Under the pieces are notes generated by a model that was not told the origin of the DNA, did no database searches, and was given only the letters and a program-made list of their open reading frames with translations. Both the position numbers and the translations under genes were made by a program. Source: Bacteroidia bacterium (GTDB taxonomy: Bacteria > Bacteroidota > Bacteroidia > 2-12-FULL-35-15). From it: a DNA stretch of 62,571 nt. Positions 34,298-41,505 of the stretch are shown piece after piece. The stretch covers positions 1-62,571 of the forward strand of contig JAGVJJ010000059.1 of NCBI GenBank assembly GCA_020051175.1, read 5' to 3'. The stretch's first letter is position 1; each line of letters starts with the position of its first letter.

Positions 34298-34885
34298 TCA
34301 GTCATTCAGTCCTTTTCCGCTTAGGATCTGAGGTATATATTTTTCAATTCTCGATTCACGTGTTTTCGATTGTTTGGCTTGGGAAAAATGAAGGAGGTAT
34401 GCTCTTTGCCTGCCTGGAGTTAATAATATAAATGCTTTTTTCAGTGCCGGTATTTTATTCAGTTTTTGCTGAAACTCATCTGGGACACTAAATTGTTTTG
34501 TCTTTTTCATAGGTACTTTTAGTCCCGCTTTTTCCACTTCAACAGCCTCATAAATATAGGCTTTTAAAGTTTTTTCCATTTTAATTATTTGTTCTATGCC
34601 TGTGAACCTTATCTGCCGCGCGGCCTGGACGTTTTCTGTTTGTTGTACCAGAATACCTCTGGCATCTTTCAGCAATGCACCTTTAAAAAACAGGAATGCA
34701 CAATAGTCTTTAAATACATGTATCAGAACAACATTGCTTTCCTGATATTGATAACATGGACAGCCCCATTTTAGCTCTTCTGTTAGTCCGCAGTCAAGAG
34801 CAATTGCTCTCATCTTTATTATTTCGTTCTGCCAGTTTTTGGCTTTGCTGAAATAAAAATCAACTTTAGGGTTCATAGTATTCAT
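34298..34885 (-). CDS. YdeI-family protein with DUF1801-like domain
   Basis: 195 residues. The N-terminal half resembles DUF1801 (V-D-x-Y-F-x-K-A-K-N-W-Q, L-T-E-E-L-K-W-G-C-P-C-Y, F-K-D-Y-C-A-F-L-F-F-K-G-A-L-L). The C-terminal half has the OmdA motif (V-P-D-E-F-Q-Q-K-L, K-A-F-I-L-L-T-P-G-R-Q-R-A-Y-L-L-H, K-Q-S-K-T-R-E-S-R-I). This is the two-domain YdeI architecture. Its role is not established; some relatives are linked to peptide or bacteriocin resistance. It follows the DoxX gene by 34 bases and may be the last gene of the ArsR-controlled operon. Confidence 0.85.
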   Translation of the reverse strand: MNTMNPKVDFYFSKAKNWQNEIIKMRAIALDCGLTEELKWGCPCYQYQESNVVLIHVFKDYCAFLFFKGALLKDARGILVQQTENVQAARQIRFTGIEQIIKMEKTLKAYIYEAVEVEKAGLKVPMKKTKQFSVPDEFQQKLNKIPALKKAFILLTPGRQRAYLLHFSQAKQSKTRESRIEKYIPQILSGKGLND

Positions 34886-34919
34886 ATTATAGACACGCTG
34901 AAGATATAGTTATCAGTGA

Positions 34920-35300
34920 CTATTGGTTTACAGTAATTTTTCTGTCTGTTGGCCTGAAATACCAGGACACTGCTGTAAGAATGAGTAATAAAACAGGGCC
35001 AAAAAATTCTTTGGTGCTGTCACCACCAGCAATATGAGATAAAATTGCGCCCGACATGGTAAAAAAGAAACCTGCATACGCCCATTCTTTTATCAATGGC
35101 AATTTCGGAACAAGTATAGCTACAACACCCAATAATTTCCAAACTCCTATTATGGTTAGGAAATAGAGAGGATAACCTAAATGTGTCATCATTTGCACTT
35201 CTTCAGGAACTTTGATGATTTGAACAATTCCGCTGGATGTCATGCCTAATGAAAGCCAGATAGTTGCAACCCAATAAATGATTTTGTTTCTCTTTGTCAT
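34920..35300 (-). CDS. DoxX-like membrane protein
   Basis: 126 residues and four hydrophobic segments (about 8-25, 45-65, 75-92 and 98-115). The wording L-S-L-G-M-T-S-S-G-I-V-Q, H-L-G-Y-P-L-Y-F-L-T-I-I-G-V-W-K-L-L-G and A-Y-A-G-F-F-F-T-M-S-G-A fits the DoxX-like family. Such genes often travel with ArsR regulators and SRPBCC proteins, as here: it starts 3 bases after the SRPBCC stop. The physiological role is uncertain. Confidence 0.85.
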   Translation of the reverse strand: MTKRNKIIYWVATIWLSLGMTSSGIVQIIKVPEEVQMMTHLGYPLYFLTIIGVWKLLGVVAILVPKLPLIKEWAYAGFFFTMSGAILSHIAGGDSTKEFFGPVLLLILTAVSWYFRPTDRKITVNQ

Positions 35301-35303
35301 ATT

Positions 35304-35771
35304 TTATTTTAATTGTTTTAGAATGTCTTGTATGCGGTTGTGTGCCATATTAATGCCCTGGGCAAAGGGTAACTCCAGCATCTGATCCCTTAGTGCAACT
35401 GATTTGTATATTACGTGCATCGTGAGCCTGCTGGTGCTGTCAGTGAGCTTTTCAAACTGAAGAAATTCCAGTTGTACTGCAAATGAAGTGTTTTCCATTT
35501 CAAACGTGCGGGTGATTTTATTATTTTGAACAAATTCATGAATTGTACCATTAAAACCGTGTTTGTTTCCTTTAGGATCAGTTGTTTCAAACTGATAGCT
35601 TCCGTGTTTTTTGTTTTCTAGTTTCAAAACTTTTGTTCCCATCCATTGTTCTACAATTTCCGGTTCTACATATGCTTTAAAAAGGAGTTCAAGGGGCAGC
35701 TCAAACTCCCGTGTAATCGTGAGTTCCTGTTTACCGTCCTCGGCCATTATTTTTGTTTTTTGCTCCATCAT
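35304..35771 (-). CDS. SRPBCC / AHSA1-type lipid-binding-fold protein
   Basis: 155 residues (ATG at 35771 or the next codon, also ATG). The START-like fold is seen in L-T-I-T-R-E-F-E-L-P-L-E-L-L-F-K-A-Y, V-E-Q-W-M-G, the G-F-N-G-T-I-H-E-F strand and the long C-terminal helix. Members bind small hydrophobic ligands; the Aha1-type domain gives the family its name, but no chaperone role is implied. It begins 3 bases after the ArsR stop and ends 3 bases before the DoxX start, so the three genes are tightly coupled. Confidence 0.9.
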   Translation of the reverse strand: MMEQKTKIMAEDGKQELTITREFELPLELLFKAYVEPEIVEQWMGTKVLKLENKKHGSYQFETTDPKGNKHGFNGTIHEFVQNNKITRTFEMENTSFAVQLEFLQFEKLTDSTSRLTMHVIYKSVALRDQMLELPFAQGINMAHNRIQDILKQLK

Positions 35772-35774
35772 CTG

Positions 35775-36098
35775 CTATTTATCGGATTTGTATTTTTTCA
35801 TAATTGCTTCCAGTTTATTGAATCTCTCATCCCACATGTTACGGAATGCTTCAATGAAGTCGGATACTTCTTTCATTTTTTTAGCATTGATATGATAATA
35901 TATCTCCCTGCCATTTTGTTCCTGCTTCAACAGTTCACATTCGGTGAGTATTTGCAAATGCCTGGAAACCGTTGGACGGGCCGTGTCGAAGTTGGATGCT
36001 ATCGCACCGGCTGTCATAGATTGCGAAGCAAGAAGAAGAAGGATGGCTCTCCTGGTGGGATCTGCTATTGCCTGAAATACATCGCGTCTTAAATTCAT
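35775..36098 (-). CDS. ArsR-family transcriptional regulator
   Basis: 107 residues. Winged helix-turn-helix: [17 protein letters not shown] at the start, recognition region [12 protein letters not shown] near residue 45, and wing N-G-R-E-I-Y-Y-H-I. The classic ELCVCDL metal motif is absent, so it probably senses something other than arsenite. It leads the operon ArsR - SRPBCC - DoxX - YdeI, and two copies of a GTAG-N8-CTAC site lie 3-45 bases upstream of its start, which points to autoregulation. Confidence 0.93.
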   Translation of the reverse strand: MNLRRDVFQAIADPTRRAILLLLASQSMTAGAIASNFDTARPTVSRHLQILTECELLKQEQNGREIYYHINAKKMKEVSDFIEAFRNMWDERFNKLEAIMKKYKSDK

Positions 36099-36101
36099 TG
36101 T

Positions 36102-36143
36102 GTAGTTATTTGGCTACAAATATATATGTAGTTATTTAGCTAC
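36102..36143. promoter_or_regulatory. Double operator of the ArsR operon
   Basis: Two 16-base copies, GTAGTTATTTGGCTAC (36102-36117) and GTAGTTATTTAGCTAC (36128-36143), differ at one position and start 26 bases apart. Each has GTAG/CTAC ends, as expected for a dimeric winged-helix regulator. They lie immediately upstream of the ArsR start codon. Confidence 0.75.
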
Positions 36144-36195
36144 GCAAATTTTTTGTAAAATAAATGGAGGATATGGCAATATTAAGGTAGGGATA

Positions 36196-37404
36196 TTAAT
36201 AATGCTTCAGAGCCTTAAGGCTTTCACTGTGGCCTCTCATAAACAGGTCGCGTATTATTTCCTGTTTTTTTCTTCCTGTTTTCACGGCCCGTTGGTAGGT
36301 TTGTTCATCCGACAGGATAAATTTTTCTTTTATACTGTTTTGAATTTTCGCAAGGTATGGCAAATATCTGAACGTTGTGTGCGGCAATCCCATTGTATTA
36401 CAAGCCCTGTTGTCGAGGAAAAAATAATTGTAACCCAAATGGGCCTTAATCAACAATTTTTTTTGCCAGCGGTATTTTGGGAAGGATGCCAGGATAGGTT
36501 CATTCATGAGTGCTTCAGCCAATGTCCGTGTATCGTCATCGGCCATTGGCTGTGTAATCGTCCATTTATAGAGGTTTTCAATGGCCTGCTCTTCGGTATC
36601 CGGCAGGTATGCCGGTGGAATGCCCAATAAATAACCAGTGTATTTCCAGAAATGAAAAAGTCCATTTACTTCCTGCTCTGTAGGTTTAAAGCCAAGTCTG
36701 CGTATGCCTTCCAAAAAAACAATGGAAAATCCAAGGTTGGTGGCCACCATATCGCCCTGGTTAATGGGGATTCCCCATTGATTGTTGTCCCACTGAGGTT
36801 GCTTGTAAATGTATGCTCTTGAAAAAGCATGTATCATCCGTACTTTTACAGCGTTTGAAAAGCCTGGACCAAAGCGCTCCATCGCATTCTCACCGGTAAC
36901 GCTTACCCAGAAGTCGAGTGTTTCTGCCATTCTTTTGGCAGCTCCTTTTTTCAATGCCCCCGTAAAAATAAGGGGCTTGTTAATGGCAGCGGATTCATAA
37001 CCACCCATCAGGCAGTAATTACGTAGTACAATGAAGCCAAAAGGCCCAGTTCTCCTGCAAAAAGCAGAGCCTGTTTCCAGCAATTCATAGTTAAGCCAGG
37101 AAGGTGGAGTATCTATTTCCTTAAATAGCTGTCGAAACAGGGAAGGTACAGATGGAACAGCGCCAGCACCTTTTACCAGCAATTCATTCAGCAATTGGTG
37201 CGATTTCTGATAACCATCCTTTTCAAATATTCCTTTTACAATTTCATCGGCCAGTTCATCTTTTTCAAACAGCAGCGTTGCATATGATTCTATTTCAACG
37301 CGGTTGGGAATGTGCTTCAGCTTATCCAACATTTTTTTGCCGGCACCCTGCTCCCAGTAGTGCGAAAATCCGGGCGATGGATATGTGAAACGTTTTGGGA
37401 GCAT
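36196..37404 (-). CDS. MpaB/DUF2236-family oxygenase-like protein
   Basis: 402 residues. The family blocks are visible: P-S-W-L-N-Y-E-L-L-E-T-G, G-G-Y-E-S-A-A-I-N-K-P-L near residue 130, V-R-M-I-H-A-F-S-R (presumed haem-contacting histidine, about residue 190), W-G-I-P-I-N-Q-G-D-M-V-A-T, and G-I-P-P-A-Y-L-P-D-T. DUF2236 includes the rubber oxygenase Lcp and the mycophenolic-acid protein MpaB, which are b-type haem proteins cleaving C=C bonds. The substrate here is unknown. It starts one base after the beta-lactamase stop, so it is translated from the same mRNA as that gene. Confidence 0.85.
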   Translation of the reverse strand: MLPKRFTYPSPGFSHYWEQGAGKKMLDKLKHIPNRVEIESYATLLFEKDELADEIVKGIFEKDGYQKSHQLLNELLVKGAGAVPSVPSLFRQLFKEIDTPPSWLNYELLETGSAFCRRTGPFGFIVLRNYCLMGGYESAAINKPLIFTGALKKGAAKRMAETLDFWVSVTGENAMERFGPGFSNAVKVRMIHAFSRAYIYKQPQWDNNQWGIPINQGDMVATNLGFSIVFLEGIRRLGFKPTEQEVNGLFHFWKYTGYLLGIPPAYLPDTEEQAIENLYKWTITQPMADDDTRTLAEALMNEPILASFPKYRWQKKLLIKAHLGYNYFFLDNRACNTMGLPHTTFRYLPYLAKIQNSIKEKFILSDEQTYQRAVKTGRKKQEIIRDLFMRGHSESLKALKHY

Positions 37405-37405
37405 T

Positions 37406-38248
37406 TTAAATAATACCTAATTTTTTTAATGCACTTGTTGTCACCTGTTTCCTTAATTCAGGGAATTTTTCCATGTCCGATCCGGGTTTAGGTTCTACAT
37501 TTGTGGCAAAGAAGCAGACATTCCCTTTTGTTTCCAAATAGCCTACCCACCAGCCGATGTTGTTTCCTTCCCGAACCGCCCAACCGGTTTTGCCGCTAAT
37601 TTTATAAACCGGAGTTTCTTCAGAAAGCATAATATGTTTGATAATTTTTTCTGTACGTTCACTAATGGGCAGTTGCGAGTTATACAAACGCTGAAGGAAA
37701 TCAATCTGCTGCAACTGACTTATCCTGGAATTACCTTGCAGCCAGAAATTATCAATAGAGGCAGAATCAACAACCATAGAACCATAATCAAACCGCTCCA
37801 GGTATTCTTTCATTCTTTTTATTCCGATTTTTCGTGCAATTTCCTGGTAGCAAGGCACACAGGAAACTTTAAACGCTTCGTACAACATTAAATCCTGCTC
37901 CCATATTTTTAACCTTCGTTTTTCTCCATCCCACCTGAATAAGGTGCTGTCGTTTTCCACAACTTTAGTTTCCAGTCCTATGATGGAATTGACAATTTTA
38001 AAAGTGGAAGCCGGAAGAAACCCTTTTTTGCTTCGCTCAAAATCATTTGAATAATAAATTGCGTTGGTGGGATCATACACAAGTATAGAGCCAACCATGT
38101 TTGCAGAATCAACAATATCCTGTAATTCTGGTTTTATTATTTCTGCGGGAGAACTGCTTTTTTTTGAAGTTTCAGAAGAATTTTTTTTGTCTGTACATGC
38201 AACAAACAGAAAAGCTGCAATACAAACGATAAGCCTGTAATGTATCAT
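37406..38248 (-). CDS. Class D (OXA-like) beta-lactamase, lipoprotein
   Basis: 280 residues. A lipoprotein signal peptide (F-L-F-V-A-C18) and a Ser/Lys-rich linker precede a class D beta-lactamase domain: active-site S81-T-F-K84 in L-P-A-S-T-F-K-I, S129-C-V131, Y155-G-S157 (YGN in most), W-L-Q-G near 169, K220-T-G222 in S-G-K-T-G-W, and the G-W-W-V-G-Y strand. These enzymes hydrolyse penicillins or related beta-lactams through a carboxylated lysine (K84). The protein should be anchored in the periplasm. It lies between the SDR and MpaB-like genes with gaps of 8 and 1 bases, an unusual operon for an OXA enzyme. Activity is unproven. Confidence 0.9.
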   Translation of the reverse strand: MIHYRLIVCIAAFLFVACTDKKNSSETSKKSSSPAEIIKPELQDIVDSANMVGSILVYDPTNAIYYSNDFERSKKGFLPASTFKIVNSIIGLETKVVENDSTLFRWDGEKRRLKIWEQDLMLYEAFKVSCVPCYQEIARKIGIKRMKEYLERFDYGSMVVDSASIDNFWLQGNSRISQLQQIDFLQRLYNSQLPISERTEKIIKHIMLSEETPVYKISGKTGWAVREGNNIGWWVGYLETKGNVCFFATNVEPKPGSDMEKFPELRKQVTTSALKKLGII

Positions 38249-38256
38249 GGTGGATC

Positions 38257-39084
38257 TTATTTCAGAATAGGGGCAATCAGCTCCATGCTTTTATTCCAAA
38301 GCTGTTCTGCAATGGAAGCATCGTGTTGTATTTTTGTTTTTTTATTGATGTTGCCACTGCTTTTTATGAAATAGCCAGAAAAATTTACGCTTTCATCACT
38401 TGTAAGAAATACAAAGTTTTTTGCAGCTTTTTCAGGTGTTTTGCCAAACAGGTTTACGCCAAGCCTGAAAAAGAAATTGAGGTTACGTGTAATGCCTGTC
38501 CTGGCAATGCCTACTTCACCCATATTCATGATTACTTTATTCTCAGGGTTGCGCTTTGCAAATTCCTGTATGAACAGGTGGTTGGCGAACATTTCCTGCG
38601 CCATGGCCTTCACCATTGAAAAATTATTTTTGAGTGCAATGTCGTCAAAGAAAATTTTTGCACCTGGCAGTACCGAAGCACCCACCTGCACAATTTTGGC
38701 ATTACCGGCTCTTAGTTCTTTTGTAAGCAGCTGTGTCACGGCAAAGCGGCTCAGGTATTGAATTGCAAAACCGGCTTCCAGGCCATCAGCAGTAATAATG
38801 TGGTTGGGCAGAATCACTCCCGTAGACAAAACGAGCGCATGAATGGTATCTGTTTTTTGTTTTACAGCATCCGCCAGCTCTTTCATACCTTTTAAAAGCG
38901 AAACATCAGCAACAACATATTCCACTTGTTTGTTCCCGGAAAGTTTTTGTATTTCTTCGGCAGCCTGCTTTGTTTTAGCAGCATCGCGGCCATGAAGTAT
39001 AACTCTGTATCCTTTTTGCGCAAATTGCAGGGCTGCAGCCTTGCCTATTCCGCTGTTGCCGCCTGTGATTACTGCTGTTTTCAT
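38257..39084 (-). CDS. Short-chain dehydrogenase-like protein with altered active site
   Basis: 275 residues. The Rossmann start is intact (T-G-G-N-S-G-I-G-K-A, then an R at the end of strand 2, and D-V-S), and S-T-G replaces N-A-G. The usual Y-x-x-x-K plus A-N block (Y-x-Q-S-K-L-A-N-L-L-F) aligns with M-A-Q-E-M-F-A-N-H-L-F, so both catalytic Tyr and Lys are Met. The active serine region is V-Q-V-G-A-S. The protein may bind NAD(P) without normal catalysis. It heads the probable operon with the beta-lactamase and MpaB-like genes. A CACAGATT/AATCTGTG inverted repeat lies upstream at 39128-39164. Confidence 0.88.
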   Translation of the reverse strand: MKTAVITGGNSGIGKAAALQFAQKGYRVILHGRDAAKTKQAAEEIQKLSGNKQVEYVVADVSLLKGMKELADAVKQKTDTIHALVLSTGVILPNHIITADGLEAGFAIQYLSRFAVTQLLTKELRAGNAKIVQVGASVLPGAKIFFDDIALKNNFSMVKAMAQEMFANHLFIQEFAKRNPENKVIMNMGEVGIARTGITRNLNFFFRLGVNLFGKTPEKAAKNFVFLTSDESVNFSGYFIKSSGNINKKTKIQHDASIAEQLWNKSMELIAPILK

Positions 39085-39186
39085 AGTGAACCGGGATTGG
39101 GTTAGAGTTTTTTTATAGGTACAGATTCACAGATTTTGCAAAATAATTTGGGAATCAATCTGTGGCTGTAGTTTTCAAGTAAATGT

Positions 39187-40356
39187 CTATTTATTACCTT
39201 TTCTTCTTTCTTTTTCCTTAATGATAAGTCCCAGCTCACGGCCTGTTTGTCCTTTTACCGAAGTGTTTTCCTGTGCCCTGCGGATAAGGTAAGGAAGCAC
39301 CTCATTTACAGGTCCATAAGGGACATATTTTGCGACATTAAAGCCTTCATTTGCAAGGTTGTAGCTGATATGATCACTCATTCCCAAAAGCTGGGAAAAG
39401 TAAATGTGTTTATTGCCGGTTTCCACCGATTTTTCTTTCATCAGTTTTGTGAGGTACATGGAGCTATTTTCATTGTGGGTTCCAGCACAAATAGCAATTC
39501 TGTCAACATGTTCAATGCAAAACAAAAGTGCAGCATCGTAATCTTTATCTGTATGCTCCTTGGTATCCTGGATAGGGGATGGGTAACCTTTTTCAGCAGC
39601 ACGAGCCCTTTCTTTTTCCATGTAGGCTCCCCTTACGAGCTTTGCTCCCAGATAATAATTGCTCATGCGCGCAAGCTCAAATGAGTGCTGAAGGTATGCA
39701 AGCCTGTCTTTACGGTACAATTGGTAGGTATTGTATACAATGGCTTTTTGAGGGTTGTAAAGCGCCATCATTTTGTTGGCCAAATCGTCAATTGCCTGTT
39801 GTATCCAGCTTTCTTCGGCATCTATAAAAATCGGAATACCTGCATCGTAGGCTGCTTTACAAATGGCACCCACACGCTTTGTTACCCGTTCAAATTCTTC
39901 TTCTTCGGCTGCTGCAAGCTTATCCCGGCTGCTTACCTTTTCAAGCAGGCCGAAACGTGCCAAACCAGTAACTTTAAATACACAAAATGGTATGTGTGCA
40001 TCGTTTTTTGCCTTATTCACAGTGGCAATAGTTTCTTTGGCACAAGCATCAAAATCGTGCTCGGTTTCTTTGCCTTCCACGGAATAATCCAGGATTGTAC
40101 CGATGTGAAACTTTCCCAGCTCTTTAATTGCCCTGTCGCATTCCTGTATGGTTTCGCCACCACAGAATTGCTTGAAAATAGTTGCTTTTATAAGTCCTTT
40201 GACGGGTAAATGGAGCTTTATTGCAAATGTGGTAAGCGACTTCCCTAGGTTTACAAAAGCGGGGTTAGATACCATTTTAAACAGCCAGAAGGAGCGGTTC
40301 AAATCCTGGTTGGTTTTGCCTGAAAAGGCTATTTCTGTATTATTGAATGATAGCAT
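39187..40356 (-). CDS. Proline dehydrogenase
   Basis: 389 residues, the standalone form common in Bacteroidota. It oxidises L-proline to pyrroline-5-carboxylate with FAD, feeding glutamate synthesis and the respiratory chain. Recognisable parts of the beta/alpha barrel are F-C-G-G-E-T, L-D-Y-S-V-E-G, F-K-V-T-G-L, P-I-F-I-D-A-E-E-S-W, Y-N-T-Y-Q-L-Y, G-A-K-L-V-R-G-A-Y-M-E-K-E-R, A-G-T-H-N and the C-terminal Y-V-P-Y-G-P-V-x-E-V-L-P-Y-L-I-R-R-A-Q-E-N. All expected residues are present. The gene is probably transcribed alone; the inverted repeat at 39128-39164 lies downstream. Confidence 0.94.
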   Translation of the reverse strand: MLSFNNTEIAFSGKTNQDLNRSFWLFKMVSNPAFVNLGKSLTTFAIKLHLPVKGLIKATIFKQFCGGETIQECDRAIKELGKFHIGTILDYSVEGKETEHDFDACAKETIATVNKAKNDAHIPFCVFKVTGLARFGLLEKVSSRDKLAAAEEEEFERVTKRVGAICKAAYDAGIPIFIDAEESWIQQAIDDLANKMMALYNPQKAIVYNTYQLYRKDRLAYLQHSFELARMSNYYLGAKLVRGAYMEKERARAAEKGYPSPIQDTKEHTDKDYDAALLFCIEHVDRIAICAGTHNENSSMYLTKLMKEKSVETGNKHIYFSQLLGMSDHISYNLANEGFNVAKYVPYGPVNEVLPYLIRRAQENTSVKGQTGRELGLIIKEKERRKGNK

Positions 40357-40614
40357 AACAAAATCCTTTCATTTTAATATCTTCTCCTGAATTTGTAGCG
40401 TGTTGAAAGGTATACAAATATAGCAAAAGTTTGGCCTGGACAGATTTGGAATGTTTGTTGGAAATTAGAATAATCAAGGTGTGTCGTCACCCGGAGCCTG
40501 TCCGATGGGTGTGCGATGGCCTACCCCAGGAATTCGACTGGCTCTATAGGAATCCTTGGACAAAGCAGAGGTTTCACTGACGTATTTTGTTGATAATTAG
40601 AGCGTTGTTTCGAT
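40357..40614. repeat. Intergenic region with an odd G+C-rich, partly self-complementary segment
   Basis: At 40485-40582 the DNA is richer in G and C than its surroundings and bounded by CGTCA/TGACG. It contains CAGGAATTCG and AGGAATCCTT pieces that recall the GTCATnCCGA element at 14388-14457. It may be a decayed copy. No ORF is present. Confidence 0.3.
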
Positions 40615-41502
40615 TTAATAATCGCTTAGGGAAAACACCTTTGCATTCGGATAATAGGCATTAAAATAGCCATAACCGTTCACCACATTGGTTGGAAAGT
40701 GTATAGGCTCCGAAGTTAGCTGTGTAAGCAATCCCCCCGTTCGTTTGGAAGCGGTTAAAAATTCATAATAGCCACGGGTGATATTGGCTACCTCAACCGC
40801 TATGCTGTCGTTTGGAGTAACATCTTCCAGCGTGCTTAAATGTGTATACACATTGTTGGTAAAAGAAGCATCATTTAGCAGCTCGTAGGAGGACAATATT
40901 TTATTGGAACCATTACCGAAATAGGAACTGATGTCCAGGTTGGCACCACCTGAAGATTGTTTCAGAATATAGTTGATTACATAATAATTTTCCTCGTTTG
41001 GATTGTCTGTAAGGATGTACCGAATGGCAACGGTAGTATCTACAGGTGTTCGGGTGATTATCGGATATACAGTATCAAAAGGCACTTGCGGCAGCATGGT
41101 GGTGAGAGCAGAGGCTGATAGTCCTGTAGAAGGCTCGTATACATTCAGCGTATAGTTGTTGTAATTAGTAAGCAAAGTATTGGTACTGATGTAAATACCG
41201 GGCACCAGCATATCCAGTGTATCTACCTGTCCGTTGTATGAAACGGTTACAAATGCATTGTTCACCAGGAATTTGTTGAGCGCATCCTGTGCTACTTGTT
41301 CGGTGGTAGCAATAGGTTCCAGCGGACTAAATGATTTGGTAAGTGAAACAATGATATTTTTCTGCGGAACAATCTGTGATGCTACCACAATTTTCGACTC
41401 GGCCGGTTCAACATCAATATCAATGCCTTTAGGCGTGCAGCTGTTGAACAGCAACAGCACTGAGATATATCCGGCAATTAAAAAATATTTTACAAAATCC
41501 AT
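40615..41502 (-). CDS. DUF4249 lipoprotein paired with a TonB receptor
   Basis: 295 residues. A signal peptide with lipobox (L-F-N-S-C, about residue 22) leads into a DUF4249 domain: I-V-V-A-S-Q-I, V-S-L-T-K-S-F-S-P-L, N-N-A-F-V-T-V-S-Y-N-G, Y-T-L-N-V-Y-E and E-N-Y-Y-V-I-N. DUF4249 proteins are surface-side lipoproteins nearly always coded next to a TonB-dependent receptor in Bacteroidota, and probably capture the substrate, though this is an inference from context. It starts 3 bases after the receptor stop, so the two are translated from one mRNA. Confidence 0.9.
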   Translation of the reverse strand: MDFVKYFLIAGYISVLLLFNSCTPKGIDIDVEPAESKIVVASQIVPQKNIIVSLTKSFSPLEPIATTEQVAQDALNKFLVNNAFVTVSYNGQVDTLDMLVPGIYISTNTLLTNYNNYTLNVYEPSTGLSASALTTMLPQVPFDTVYPIITRTPVDTTVAIRYILTDNPNEENYYVINYILKQSSGGANLDISSYFGNGSNKILSSYELLNDASFTNNVYTHLSTLEDVTPNDSIAVEVANITRGYYEFLTASKRTGGLLTQLTSEPIHFPTNVVNGYGYFNAYYPNAKVFSLSDY

Positions 41503-41505
41503 GTT

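Noticed and set aside
33295..39084. Recently acquired genomic island carrying the beta-lactamase
   Set aside because: No integrase, transposase, tRNA gene or attachment repeat was seen, and composition does not differ clearly from that of the neighbours.
39128..39164. CACAGATT/AATCTGTG inverted repeat between proline dehydrogenase and the SDR gene, as a terminator
   Set aside because: The loop is long (about 21 bases) and no T tract follows on the minus strand, so it is not a convincing terminator. It could be an operator, but there is only one copy and no partner.
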